The notes beneath the pieces were generated by a model. The model did not search any database. It was not told the DNA's origin and saw nothing but the letters and a program-made list of their open reading frames with translations. The translations under genes and the position numbers were made by a program. From Cryptomeria japonica (Eukaryota; Streptophyta; Pinopsida; Cupressales; Cupressaceae): a stretch of DNA of 64,000 nucleotides. Below are positions 46,801 to 57,313 of the stretch, piece after piece; within the stretch, counting starts at the first letter, position 1, and the number at the start of each line of letters is the position of its first letter. The stretch is from NCBI RefSeq assembly GCF_030272615.1, contig NC_081410.1:190733619-190797618 (forward strand), read 5' to 3'.

Positions 46801-47030
46801 GTTACAATTTTTCCGTTCTTATCATAGAGTGATTTCAATTGTGTATAGATGTGAAGAGTTCCTAAATCTTCTATTTTGCAATCTATATAGCTGGACAAGT
46901 CACTTTTGACCACAACACCACTCAGGACTTGTGACAATGCATTGCAAGACATAATTTGATCTACCTTTAGAGCTTCCTCAGGATTGGTAGTGATCATCAA
47001 CCTCTCTATAGACTTAGAAGTAGATACCAT
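43891..47030 (-). pseudogene. Family A ORF2, A-minus copy, unknown protein
   Basis: About 1,045 codons, from MVSTSKSIERLMITTNPEEA to a TGA at 43891-43893. The N-terminal 363 codons (45939-47030) are open and hold the domain shared with family B: RTHTITKEAIRVVTGY, KDIVFKLTGS, FYSSRLNSVPS, FKYGQLLAGLFFYFQNFLPG and EPREEEMEDMSYEV. A Lys/Glu-rich linker with RNQKLILQPESEGTDSEEEQ follows, then a helical middle part (FPNLSSDGISALVEQYKVYF), an acidic linker and a helix-rich C-terminus. One stop ends the first block (45939-45941) and at least two frameshifts follow. No polymerase, protease or envelope motif was seen. I do not recognise the family. Confidence 0.75.
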
Positions 47031-47463
47031 TCTAGATAAACAAGTTTCGAAGTGGTATAATCAAAGAAATACCTTGTATCTTGCACGTTGCACCGTTTCC
47101 CGGTTGAAATGCCCTAATGCACACCCGTTCGCCTCTTTGCAACTTTTGATTCAACTTAATCTCTCTAATCACAAAACAATTCGCCAATTGACAACAAGAC
47201 AATTTTTTCGGCTCTGCAATCGCTTCAAATTTCTCTCTAAAAAAGAAACAGGGTAAAAAAGATAGAGTAAAACTTGCTTTATCCCTTTTACCAACCGTAA
47301 TAAATGCTCTCACTTTAGGTTACAAACCCTAATTTCACCGCTTAAGTGAAATAGCGGTTGATAACACGTCAACAAAAAGTCATCAAAATTTTTTTCCCGC
47401 TCATTCTACAAGGGGTCCGGAGATGTTTTACCGTTAAGCTCCCCTTAGCCATGTTAAACAGGC
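47031..47463 (-). other. Non-coding gap between gag and ORF2, A-minus
   Basis: 433 nt without a supportable frame. It matches 59585-60034 of A-plus. It may act as leader for ORF2 (internal entry or a spliced acceptor); the sequence does not show which. Confidence 0.5.
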
Positions 47464-48689
47464 TTAAGTCACCGGTGTTGGGTTCTCTTCACTAGGTGAA
47501 GGAACAGTTTCTTCTCTAGGCGATTCATCACCTTTCTTTTTCCAAATCTGATTCATATCTTCTCTGGTTTCCTTAACATCAACTTTCTACTTGCCTTTCT
47601 GATCCTTGAAAGAGTTGACCGGTTCACTATTTCTTGACCTACAAAACTTTGTTAAGTGCCCTAGTTTGTTGTAGTGGTAATAAACCATACCAGATGATCT
47701 CTAGGGTCCTTCATTTCCTCTTCCTATTCTTTTTCTGCAGTTCATAGCCACATGACCAAAGTTATTACAGAAGGTACAAATAACATTTGTTACCTTTTCC
47801 ATCTCGAATGGACTAAACCGGTTGCCATAGGATCTTTGCTAGTTCAGATTTACCCAATTGTCAAAGTTCCTTATCTGCACTTAATATGTCTATGCCCATA
47901 CATTCCACATGTGAAGCAATGACCTTCAAACTTTCTAGACACATACCTAGCATTAGTATTGTAATTTGTATTTCTGTTAGGTTTGTCTCTACAAACATTT
48001 GCAGTATGACCAGGCTTATGGCAAACAAACCTAATAGGTTTAAAAACCTTCTTACCGGTAGTCTTTTTGAATTTAGGAGCAGTTTTGCTCTTTGTACCAG
48101 AGGATTCACCTTTTTCAGTTGTATGAAAACCAAGTCCACAGATATTACCCTTCATTCTCTATGATTGAATTTGTTCTTCCAACATGGTAGAGCTTTTGAC
48201 AAACTTCTCCAATTTCTCATTAGCTTCAGTAATCTGTTTGAAAAGATCTTCATTATGCTTAGACAGGTTCTCTTTTTGAGATGATGCCAACTCAAGATCT
48301 AGCTTTAGGTTCTCCTTTTCTTTTGTTTCAGCAATCAAGTTCTCATGCATAGTGTCCTTTTCTCATTTGATCTTTATAATCTCTTCATCTCTTACCTTGA
48401 TAAGATCTTCAACAGCTCTTCTGGTTTCCAATTCCCGACTCATGCGGATAGTGAGACCTTCTAGCTCTCTCCTTAGATTTAGTTTCTCACAATTCAACTT
48501 TTCAACTTCTCCTACTAAAGCTTCAATTTTGGCTTCATCTGAAGAACTATTATCAGATATTTCTAACAATTTTTCAGATAGCTCTCTCCTTTTGACTTGC
48601 GAAGCTTTTAGTTTGCCCCTAAGGGATTCAACTTCATTTCTTCTAGCTTCTAGCTCTCTAGCCATCTTGAAGTAGCTCCTGTCCCCCAT
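47464..48689 (-). pseudogene. Family A gag-like ORF, A-minus copy
   Basis: Starts MGDRSYFKMARELEARRNEV at ATG 48687-48689, in a good context (ACCATGGGG), and ends at TAA 47464-47466. The N-terminal half is a long coiled coil (ELEARRNEVESLRGKLKASQ, later ENLKLDLELASSQKENLSKH). Zinc knuckles follow: CHKPGHTANVC (frame broken at its first Cys) and CFTCGMYGHRHIKC, then two more toward 47640-47800. No capsid domain of Ty1 or Ty3 type is evident. Frame breaks occur near 48355 and 48157. It would presumably bind and package the element RNA; that is inferred from the knuckles only. Confidence 0.7.
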
Positions 48690-48736
48690 GGTAGTTTCAA
48701 GACTCCCTTCTAAGCGGTTAGGCTTGAAAGAAGTTA

Positions 48737-48749
48737 GGCTCTGATACCA
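48737..48749 (-). promoter_or_regulatory. Primer binding site of A-minus
   Basis: Minus strand TGGTATCAGAGCC, 2 nt after the LTR end; complementary to initiator methionine tRNA. Confidence 0.88.
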
Positions 48750-48751
48750 AT

Positions 48752-49145
48752 TGATGGACTTGAAAAGCACTAAGAGGAGGGGGTGGGTGAATCAGTGACA
48801 CAAAATAAAGCACTACTTCAAACACTAACCAGTAGATGAACTTAATCAATCATTTAAACAAAATACATGCTATCCAAAATGATATAACAACATCCACAAA
48901 AAGTAAAGCATCCACCATAACACAAGTGTTTATACGTGGAAAACGTAAATAGGTAAAAACCACGGTGAGATGGAACTCACAAGTTAACTATCTGCAGTAA
49001 TAGATAACTGACCGGTTAAGGTCCTACAAAGTGCTCTGCTAGGAGCGAATCTTGTTAGAGATCCCAAGCTTGATTAGAAGCTTATACCCTGTTAAGAGTA
49101 CTACCCTGTTAGGAGTAACCTCGCTGGAGGATTTGAGAATCCAAA
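48752..49145 (-). repeat. Truncated 5' LTR of A-minus
   Basis: Only the last 394 nt of the LTR (R-U5 side on the minus strand) remain. It matches 42506-42911 and stops in GAGAATCCAAA, where the plus-oriented A-plus LTR begins. The promoter-bearing U3 part is absent here. Confidence 0.82.
48965..48980 (-). promoter_or_regulatory. Conserved LTR hairpin, A-minus 5' LTR
   Basis: Minus strand GTGAG-TTCCAT-CTCAC, same as 42729-42744. Confidence 0.6.
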
Positions 49146-50243
49146 TTGTGATGTATTCATCACTTGCTGTTATTGATGAAACACTCTCACACACATATAT
49201 GATTACATTGATTACCGGTATAACTTCAATTGGTTTACACTACCAACCGATATGTTTAAGGTCTATCTCTAACCGATACTTTGTGTCAACTGGTATGTGC
49301 CTAAGAGATAACCTGTGGTTACACTAAGTCGGCATCAAAATGAAGATGAAGATGAAGAAGAAGATCAAGTGGAAGATTCCAGGACAACGATTCACTAGTT
49401 TTATTCCAACCAATATTGATTGTTCTAACCAGTATCCATTTTGTGATGAGTTACCAGCACCATTTGTTTGGTGGTCATTTTGTGATGAGTTATGTTTAAT
49501 GTCTAGATATACTGCACCTAGGAAATTGTGTTCCTATGGCCGACATAAGGACATAAGGTTTGAATGTCTATTTAAAGACATCTTAGTGAAGCATTTTAAA
49601 GAGAGATGAAAAAGAGAGAACGGATATAGAAGAGGTGATCTATGCAAATACTTTTGCTGAAGAGCGATAAGTGTTTAGATGGAGAGAAGTTTTGAATGTA
49701 CTTAGAATGATTTGATCAAGCAAGTTTTGTGCTACTTAGAACAGATCAAATCTTTCTTGTTGTTTTTTGATCATTACAACATAAGAAAATCCCCTAACTG
49801 GGTAAGCTCTAACAAGCTTCATTGTATAAATCCTCTGACAAGGTTATCCATTAGTTTGGATTCTAAAATCCTCCAACAAGGTTACTCTTAACAGGGTAGT
49901 ACCCTTAACAGGGTATAAGCTTCTAATCAAGCTTGGGATCTCTAACAAGATTCCCTCCTAGCAGAGCTCTTTGTAAGACCTTAACTGATCAGTTTTCTAT
50001 TACTGTAGATAGTTAACTTGTGAGTTCCATCTCACCGTGGTTTTTACCTATTTGGGTTTTCCACGTATAAACACTTGTGTTATGGTGGATGTTCTACTTT
50101 ATGTGGATGCTATTATTTCATTTTGGATAGCATGTATTTTGTTTGGATTCTTAGTTAAGTTCATCTACCAGTTAGTGTTTAAAGTTGTTCTTGTTTTGGT
50201 GTCACTGATTCACCCCCCCTCTCAGTTCTTTTCAAGACCATCG
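49146..50243 (+). repeat. 5' LTR of A-plus, missing about 16 nt at its start
   Basis: Aligns with 63355-64000 and, inverted, with 42506-43648. It starts at ATTGTGATGTATTC instead of TGTTGGGATGATG. It ends CCATCG before the primer site. Confidence 0.83.
50020..50035 (+). promoter_or_regulatory. Conserved LTR hairpin, A-plus 5' LTR
   Basis: GTGAG-TTCCAT-CTCAC, then CGTGGTTTTTACC. Downstream is CACCCCCCCTCTCAGT (from 50211). Confidence 0.6.
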
Positions 50244-50245
50244 AT

Positions 50246-50258
50246 TGGTATCAGAGCC
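50246..50258 (+). promoter_or_regulatory. Primer binding site of A-plus
   Basis: TGGTATCAGAGCC, 2 nt after the LTR end. Confidence 0.88.
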
Positions 50259-50304
50259 TAACTTCTTTGAACCTAACCGCTTGGAAGGAAATCTTGAAAC
50301 TACC

Positions 50305-50503
50305 ATGGGGGACAAAAGTTACTTCGAGATGGTTAGAGAGCTAGATGCTAGCAAAAACGAGATTGAATCCCTTAGGGGCAAACTAAAAGTTTCTCAAACC
50401 AAAAGGAGAGAGTTATTTGAATAATTATTAGAAATATCTGATAACAGTTCTTTAGATGAAGCAAATATTGCTGCTTTAGTAGAAGAAGTTGAAAAGTTGT
50501 AGG
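50305..50503 (+). pseudogene. Family A gag-like ORF, A-plus copy, 5' piece
   Basis: Starts MGDKSYFEMVRELDASKNEI with ACCATGGGG context, as in A-minus. It has a TAA near 50422 and a TAG at 50499-50501, and ends where the family B LTR begins. The coiled coil resumes at 58483. Confidence 0.75.
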
Positions 50504-51657
50504 TGTTACTACTTATCAAGTTGCCATTAGTTTTATATCCAAAGTCATTCTATATACTCTAGTCGGTTACTACTACCAAAATATTCAGTCGGTATGTACA
50601 GCGCAGTCGGTAATAGAAGAAACTAGTCACAGAGCCCAGTATGCATCGAACTGTCTATCGAGTATCATTTCATGTCTATCAAGTAGCAAATATGACACAC
50701 TGAGTGAAACGTGTTACCAGATTCATTGAACCTGGACATACATATGGAAACATGTTACGAGATCGAGGTACATAGAACCGTTATCACATTGGAAATTGCA
50801 ATTAAAGATTGTGTATGATTTCAAGGTCATTTAACCAATGAAATATTTTGCATGATTATTCATTCGATAAAACATGTTTGTAAGATCGAAGCAATGAATG
50901 GATCACCGACATAAGAGATCTATTTATACAACATGAGTTAAGAATTAGAAACGTGTGTGTGCATGAGTGTATGAAGCAAGACATGAGAAAGCACTAAGTG
51001 TTATGGCTGTTACAGAGACACAGAGGTCACCGAGAAGGTTTTCAGAGAATAGTCAAAGAACAGAGTAAACAGAAGGGTTTACCGAGTTACTATATGGGTT
51101 ATCGAGGTATGCTATAAGCAAGGTAATCTTATTTGAGCACATAGAATCTGCTATAACATTCCAGATGTAAAGTTGCAGATATTTGTAATAATTTCATTGT
51201 AATATTTTGAGTTATAGAGAAACCTTTAACAGGGTAAAAGACTCTAATCAAGTCTATAAATTGTAAAGCCTCTAACCAGGTGCAACATTTATATTAAGTG
51301 TTGTAAAATCCTTTAGCAAGGTAGATCTAATAGATCTTGATACTCCTAATAGGGTAAGCTATCAGAAATAGCTAAACATGTAGCTTTAGTCGAGCATCCT
51401 TTATTATTGTAGTAGTGAAGTTGTGGGTGCCATCCCCACCGCAGTTTTTCTCTCTAACCAAGAGTTTCTGCGTAACCAAAATATGAGTGTTATGGAGTGA
51501 ATCATGTATGATTGTTATTCATTTGTTTTAGCTTTATGTTATGTTACAACAGTTTTCAGTTTATGCATAATAGTAAAGATATTGTTGAAAAAAAGTTTTG
51601 AATTACTGATTCACCCCTCCCCTCTCAGTACATTAGCTTTCCATATTGGGCCTAACA
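50504..51657 (+). repeat. 5' LTR of family B
   Basis: 1,154 nt; 15 nt shorter than the 3' LTR because of one deletion near 50700. The other differences are mostly transitions. Confidence 0.9.
51423..51439 (+). promoter_or_regulatory. Conserved LTR hairpin, B 5' LTR
   Basis: GTGGG-TGCCATC-CCCAC, then CGCAGTTTTTCTC. The stem pair differs from family A by a compensated change (G-C for A-T). Confidence 0.6.
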
Positions 51658-51659
51658 AT

Positions 51660-51671
51660 TGGTATCAGAGC
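51660..51671 (+). promoter_or_regulatory. Primer binding site of family B
   Basis: TGGTATCAGAGC, 2 nt after the LTR. Confidence 0.9.
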
Positions 51672-51719
51672 TTGAATCTTGGAAAAGGGTTTAACTGCCT
51701 AAAGAGAAAGATCTTATCA

Positions 51720-53067
51720 ATGGAAGGCTATAAACAATCTTAGAGGATTGTGTATCTGCAAGAAGAATTGGATCATGCTAATCAAGTGATTGCAAACATG
51801 CAAAAACAAATGCAAAAATCTCTAAAAGTGAGAAGAAGATTATCTAATGATTTGTAGGACTCTCAAGAGTTAGTGGAACAAATTGAGACATCATCTGAGA
51901 ACAATATATTTGAAGAGACTGAAGAAATGAGGAGTATTGAAAGAAAAGAACAAAGCACTGGTTGATCAACTAAAAGCAATGAAAAGGGAACATGAACATT
52001 TCAGCACACAGATGACTGAAAATCTTGATGCATTAAGGACAACTGAGGATAAAGTAAGAGATCTAGAAAGAGAGAAACAACAACTTGAAGCATTAGTATC
52101 TAAAAAGAATAATGAAATCACAAGGTTGACTGGGATTCAACAAAATCTGTCAAATCAACTAGGTTATGCACATCATGAAGCAAATATGAAAGATGATGAG
52201 AATCAAGCATTGAAACTTGAAGTATCAAGGTTGACCAATGAACTTGAAACAGAGAAGAAATCCAAAGAAACACTGAAGAGTTATGAAGCATCAAAGATGT
52301 TGGAGGAGCAATTGAATACAAGAAGACTCAACAAAGATGCAGGACTCGGTTACAAAGGAAAAGATTCTACTGAGAAAGGAATTCGTACTACCGAGAGAGG
52401 AGAATCATCAAAGCAAGCTAGAATCAAGAAGAACATCAAAAGAAAGAACCCTACTTGCAACTACTGTGGAAATCAAGGTCATACTACCAACATGTGCCAA
52501 ATCAAAAAAGGTAAGCAACCGAATGTCACTAAGTCAAATGGTTATTGTTACAATTGCAATAAATATGGTCACACATTTAATTAATGTAGGACAAAGTCTG
52601 TTAACAATTATCAGAAGGCAAAATTCAAAGGGTTTTGTAAAAACTGCAATAGATATGGACATAGTACCGAGAAGTGTTGGTTTGAGCAAAAGAACTATAT
52701 GTGGTATACACACCAAGCAAACACTGGAAGCTACCAAACCCACTGAGATCCTTACCAACAATATGCTGCAGTACCATGGGATTACAATACAAGGATATGG
52801 TGTGAATGTTGTGGAAGATATGGACATATAAGTGCCAATTGCTTTATAAGGTTTGGAATGAACAACCGAAGATCATGGAGAAATCCTGGTATGGCATGTT
52901 TTCATTGTCACAAAGTTGGACACTTGGCTGGAGATTGCAGAGATCAACCTAGAGAAAACACTGAGGAAATAAAAGAAAAATTAAAGATGATTTGGAAAAA
53001 GAAGGAAATTGTGTCAAATAAAGAAAGCACCTTACCTACCGAGTTAGGTGCACCTATTCCAAATTAA
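51720..53067 (+). pseudogene. Family B gag-like ORF with five CCHC zinc knuckles
   Basis: Starts MEGYKQS at ATG 51720. The N-terminal half is a long coiled coil (from 51937: LKAMKREHEHFSTQMTENLD, DLEREKQQLEALVSKKNNEI). A basic stretch, RIKKNIKRKN, leads into five knuckles, all C-x2-C-x4-H-x4-C: CNYCGNQGHTTNMC (52456-52497), CYNCNKYGHTFN-C (52546-52587), CKNCNRYGHSTEKC (52636-52677), CECCGRYGHISANC (52801-52842) and CFHCHKVGHLAGDC (52897-52938). Stops near 51741 and 51855, a frameshift near 51940, TAA 52582-52584 and TGA 52747-52749 break it. RNA binding is inferred from the knuckles. No capsid domain is recognisable. Confidence 0.75.
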
Positions 53068-53600
53068 TCGGTAAAAGTATGAAGGGACTGCATTCTCTCA
53101 AAGGTTAAATCATAAACAGTTCCTACTTTAGTATGTACTTAATTCAAAATCTGCATAGCTAAGATGTATTAGTAAGTTTGAAATTCTATCAAAGTCCTTT
53201 TGAAGCACTATACAAGAAGCTTGTCAAGTCGGTATATGAAGGAAGTTTGGTTACTCGGTTAAAGCGCAAAACAAAGGAAATAAAGTTTAGTGGAACCGAG
53301 TGCATTTAATGTTTTTGACCTAACCTGCATGGAGCCTGATAAGGTATATTGTGTACTTAAAGCATTTACGCGGTCATTTTTCACTCACCAAGTTTTCAAG
53401 AGAGTAGAGAAAAGTGATTCAAAGGCTATCAAACCTCCTACAAAGCAAATTTCAAGGTATTTACATTAATCTCAATGTACTGTTAAGCTGGTTTACCGAT
53501 CTTATCAAGTTGTCATTATCTGCTAAGTGTGTAGTGTCTGCCATTTAAAAATATTCAAACCCTAAGGATCTTTTGTTAAGTTTTTATCTGAAATCTACAA
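53068..53600 (+). other. Non-coding gap between gag and ORF2, family B
   Basis: 533 nt without a supportable frame, in the same place as the roughly 450-nt gap in family A. It ends in CTACAAATGG at the ORF2 start. Confidence 0.5.
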
Positions 53601-56600
53601 ATGGCACCTAAGACCCAAGATCTTGTTGTTGTTAAGAATGTCGAGAAGCCCTCACTAAAATACTCTTTGACTCCCAAAATTGCATCTGAACTGGATGACA
53701 AAACTGCATTTTCACTCATCCCGAATCGAGTTTTGTTAGTCGAGGATGTGAGATTCTTCACCAAATGTCGTGTTGAAGAACTCGATCATGTAGAAATCAA
53801 AGACACATATGATGAATTGTGCACCGATGGCAAAATGGATAGCAAGTATGAGCATATTAATATCAAGGGATTAACTGAAGCCCTAACCTATCCCCGTGTG
53901 TTCAAACCCCAGTGGGTCAAGTTTGTTCTGAGCAAAGTTCACGATGATTTCATGTGGTTAGAAGAGAAACCGTTTAAGATTACCAAAGAAATCATGCATC
54001 TGATCACCGGTTACCCTATTTATGATCATTCCCGAGCACAAAAAATGATATCACAGAAAGAATTGATCAGTTTAACCGGAGTAGAATCAGATTATAGAGG
54101 ACTAAAATTGAACAATGTCACTAATGCAGAACTAAAATTTCCCATTAGAGTAATTGGTTACTGTTTCTTCCAATCGGCAAGGGAAAACAGTGTACCCTGT
54201 GCATCAGTAGATTTAGCATACAAAATTGTGAAAAAGGGAATGAAAATTGATTTATGTGAGGTGTTGCTGAAAAACCTGTTTGAGAATCTGAACACCATCA
54301 GGAAGCCGAAGAAGAACAACTCGGCTAATACACTAAAGTTTGGATCATTGTTAGTATGCATGTTTTTCTATTTTGAAAAATTCTTTCCATCAGTCGATAA
54401 AGTTGTTTGGGAACTACACCGACCAATCACCCATCAGATCAATGACTTCATCAAGAAGTTAGGTAATAATTTTTATGATATTATGGATGATTATTTCAGT
54501 AAGTTTCAAGAGAAGATGCATAATAGATACCGAATTCCACCCAAGCTAGTGGAGAAATACAAAGATGACATATGTTTTGAAGTAGACATTGATTACTGTT
54601 ATGTGAATGTTGTGGAACCAAGAACTCAATCTTTGCCACCTATGGGTTATGAGATTGATTTTGACATCACACAACAACAAATTGATGCATTTCTTACATT
54701 ACCAAGGCATTCTACCGAGCTAAGGTATGGAACATATGAAGAAGTGAAGGAGAAAGTAAAAATGAGCATTGTAGTACCCAAAGCTACAAGGAAGGCTACA
54801 AAAATGATAAAAGCATTAATGGAGAAATTTGGAGAAGATTCTTCCTCCACACCTAACAAAGGCACTCTAGTAGTTACCGAAGAGGAATTTGAAGCCCAAG
54901 AGGCAGCTATAACACTAAGCACCGAATTGCCTAAGGGAAAAGTGTTTAAAAGAAAGATGAAGGATACATCAGAGGTATCACCGACCCCTCCTACTAAGCG
55001 ACCTAATACAAGAGCATCAATAGCTTCATCGAGTAAGAAAAAAAAGAGTGTTGCCGCACCTAAGGTAACAAAAACTTACAAGAAATCTACTCAGAGACTC
55101 ATTTTGGCAAAAGAGTCTAGTGATATTGAATCTGAGGATGCAAGCAAATTTCAGATTGTGAAAAGCAAGAATGAAAATGTACATAGTGTTGAAAACTTTT
55201 GTGCTAATATGAAGGAATATGGTGGATTTGGATCCTTTAGATTTGTTAAATATGAATCTAGAAATGATGATGAAAAGAGACAAATTGAAGAAGTTGTCAT
55301 CTGCACACTTCTAAAATTCTGATTGGTCCCATTGGAAGTATCTAATTCTCTTCCAAAAGAATTGTATGAGCATATTGATAACAGGTGGAAATATGCAATG
55401 GACACGGAAATGCAAATGAGAGAAAGAAGTCTGGTACATCTCTTTCCAGACATGTCGGTAGATGAAATCAAAGAACATCTGACAAACTACCACAAATGCT
55501 TCCAAGTCAAGCAAAGAGCTTTAAAATTGATGAATGGACTCTACTTAGATGTAGAGAATGCAACCAAAGAAAAGTGGCAGGAAATCTTTAGAATCAAGGA
55601 TGCCGGTGAGCAAGCAGAAATTGAAATAGTTGATGTCATCGAGCAAGATCCTAATGTTACCAAGCAAGACCCTGCAGACACCATTCAAATAGATGAAGAT
55701 ATCATGGATATAGAGGCACCGAAATAGGAAATGATAGAAGGCAATGCATATGCAAAACTTGTATCCAGTGAATCAGTTTTGGAACAAGTTCAGCCTTCTC
55801 CACCGGTCAATCAGCCTGCCTCAACCGAGGTCCCTCAGGATACTACACAAGGAAAAGAGGATGACAAGTCTACAACAAGAGAAGGTACTTCTCAAGCAAC
55901 CGGGGAACAACCCTCTCAAGCACCCTCTAGCTCCAAAAATGTTGCAACTAAGACACCTAGTATCGAGACATCAAAGGACACTTCAAAGGCTAAAGTAACC
56001 GACCAAAGTGTTGCCTCTACCGAGCAACCTATCGAGGGTCAACAAGCCTCACAAGCCATTGTCTTAGTTCCTTCGGTGAAAGGTAAAGAAAAGAAGATGA
56101 AAAAGCACAGTTTCAAAGTTGATTTGTCAAAACCAATAGTGTTGCCGAATGTTGATATATCAAAATTAAAAGGGCAAGCACTCATTGATTTCGGTGAACT
56201 ATGCAAAGCAAAGGCCGAACAAGAAAAACAAATGGCCATACAAAAGAAAAATGAAGTACTTCAGAAGGTAAAGACACTATTATCGGATATGTTACCTGAA
56301 GCTACAGTGTCAACTGATGCAGCCATCCATATTAAATTGGATGAACTCCTAACCAAGATAGAGACATCTGGAGTAGATGCATCTGAGTATTTGAGCAAGC
56401 TAAAACACAAGGAGCTCACTGCAAAAATGATAGAAGAGGTACAGAAAGCTATAGCTATTGGCAAAGTCAAACTTGTCAAATTTATTGCTGAGTTGTCCCC
56501 TCAACTTAAGCACATTCTTTATTTATTTCAAAAACTCTCTACATTCTCTTTATTCATTAAGGACATCAAAAATAAAACTGAAGCAATTGAGAAAGAGATC

Positions 56601-56972
56601 ACCGATCTCTCAAATAAGTTGACCTCAGAGCCCAATTCAATTCAGAATTTCTATACAAAGTTACAACAGCTCATGGCTCAACAATTGGACCTAAGAAATG
56701 AAGAACACAAGATCGGGATGGATATAATGACACTTCAAACATTATTCCTTCCTCATCTTTCATCTGTCCAAGAACAGATCAACCAAGCCACTCACCTATC
56801 TACTACACAAGAGGGAAGCACATTAGATGGCTTCATTTCTTTATTGGCTAATATTCAAGCACATAATTCTTTAATGGACAGTGTAAAGAATGCATTCTCT
56901 ATCGCTCTCACCGAAGCACGGACAAAGTACAAATCTATTTTTGACCAGTTGCCACCACCAAATGGTAACTAA
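53601..56972 (+). pseudogene. Family B ORF2, unknown protein, nearly intact
   Basis: 1,124 codons in one frame, broken only by TGA 55320-55322 and TAG 55725-55727. Residues 1-400 form a conserved domain shared with family A: FKITKEIMHLITGYPIYD, KELISLTGVES, FFQSARENSVPCASVDLAYK, LKFGSLLVCMFFYFEKFFPS and VEPRTQSLPPMGYEID. A basic linker ends in STQRLILAKESSDIESEDAS; family A has RKLILQPEFECTDSEEEP there. The middle part has VHLFPDMSVDEIKEHLTNYH (A: FPNLSSNGISALTEEYKAYF). Pro/Thr/Gln-rich and helical regions follow to PPPNGN. No signal peptide, membrane segment or enzyme motif was seen. The first domain faintly recalls plant transposon-associated proteins of unknown function; I do not assign it. 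Confidence 0.78.
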
Positions 56973-57301
56973 ATTTTGATGTTTGTCAAAAAGGGGGAGT
57001 GATATAGTATTCAAAGTATCAAACAAAAGGAGTATAGTATACAGGGGGAGTATACCGAGCAGAGTGAGCAGTGTATCCAAGAGCAGAGTATAACGAGCAG
57101 TGAATAGAGTAGCACATAGAACATTGATCACCAAGCATGCAAAATCAGAGTTTTGTATAGTATATTGATAAGGGAAGTATATCCGAATATACTATTTTAT
57201 TGACTAATGTATATATTGTCAGTTTCGTCAAATTTTGCAAGTATATAGATTATTGAGTTATGACTTTGAAAGTAGTTTTGTCAAACATCTCAACTAATGT
57301 C
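56973..57301 (+). other. 3' untranslated region of family B
   Basis: Non-coding. It contains AAAAGGGGGAGTGATATAG near 56990 and a run of GAGCAGAGTAT-like words near 57050-57110. The purine tract follows. Confidence 0.5.
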
Positions 57302-57313
57302 AAAAGGGGAGAT
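57302..57313 (+). promoter_or_regulatory. Polypurine tract of family B
   Basis: AAAAGGGGAGAT directly before the 3' LTR. Confidence 0.82.

Larger units (their letters stand above)
42506..49145 (-). mobile_element. Family A retrotransposon, copy A-minus (gag + unknown ORF2, no pol)
   Basis: Read on the minus strand: truncated 5' LTR (48752-49145), primer site, gag with coiled coil and zinc knuckles, a 430-nt gap, ORF2 of 3.14 kb, purine tract, complete 3' LTR (42506-43648). No protease, RT, RNase H or integrase motif occurs anywhere in the 5.1-kb interior, and A-plus has the same 5.1-kb interior, so the lack of pol is a family trait and not a local deletion. It sits inside Tat-M gag. It would need enzymes from another element. 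Confidence 0.82.

Noticed and set aside
51937-52584. A host coiled-coil or zinc-finger protein such as a cold-shock or GRF-type protein
   Set aside because: It sits directly after an LTR and primer site, and its knuckles continue in frame past a stop; it is element ORF1.
53601-56972. An envelope-like protein
   Set aside because: I saw no signal peptide, hydrophobic membrane segment or furin-type site; the coiled coil alone is not enough.
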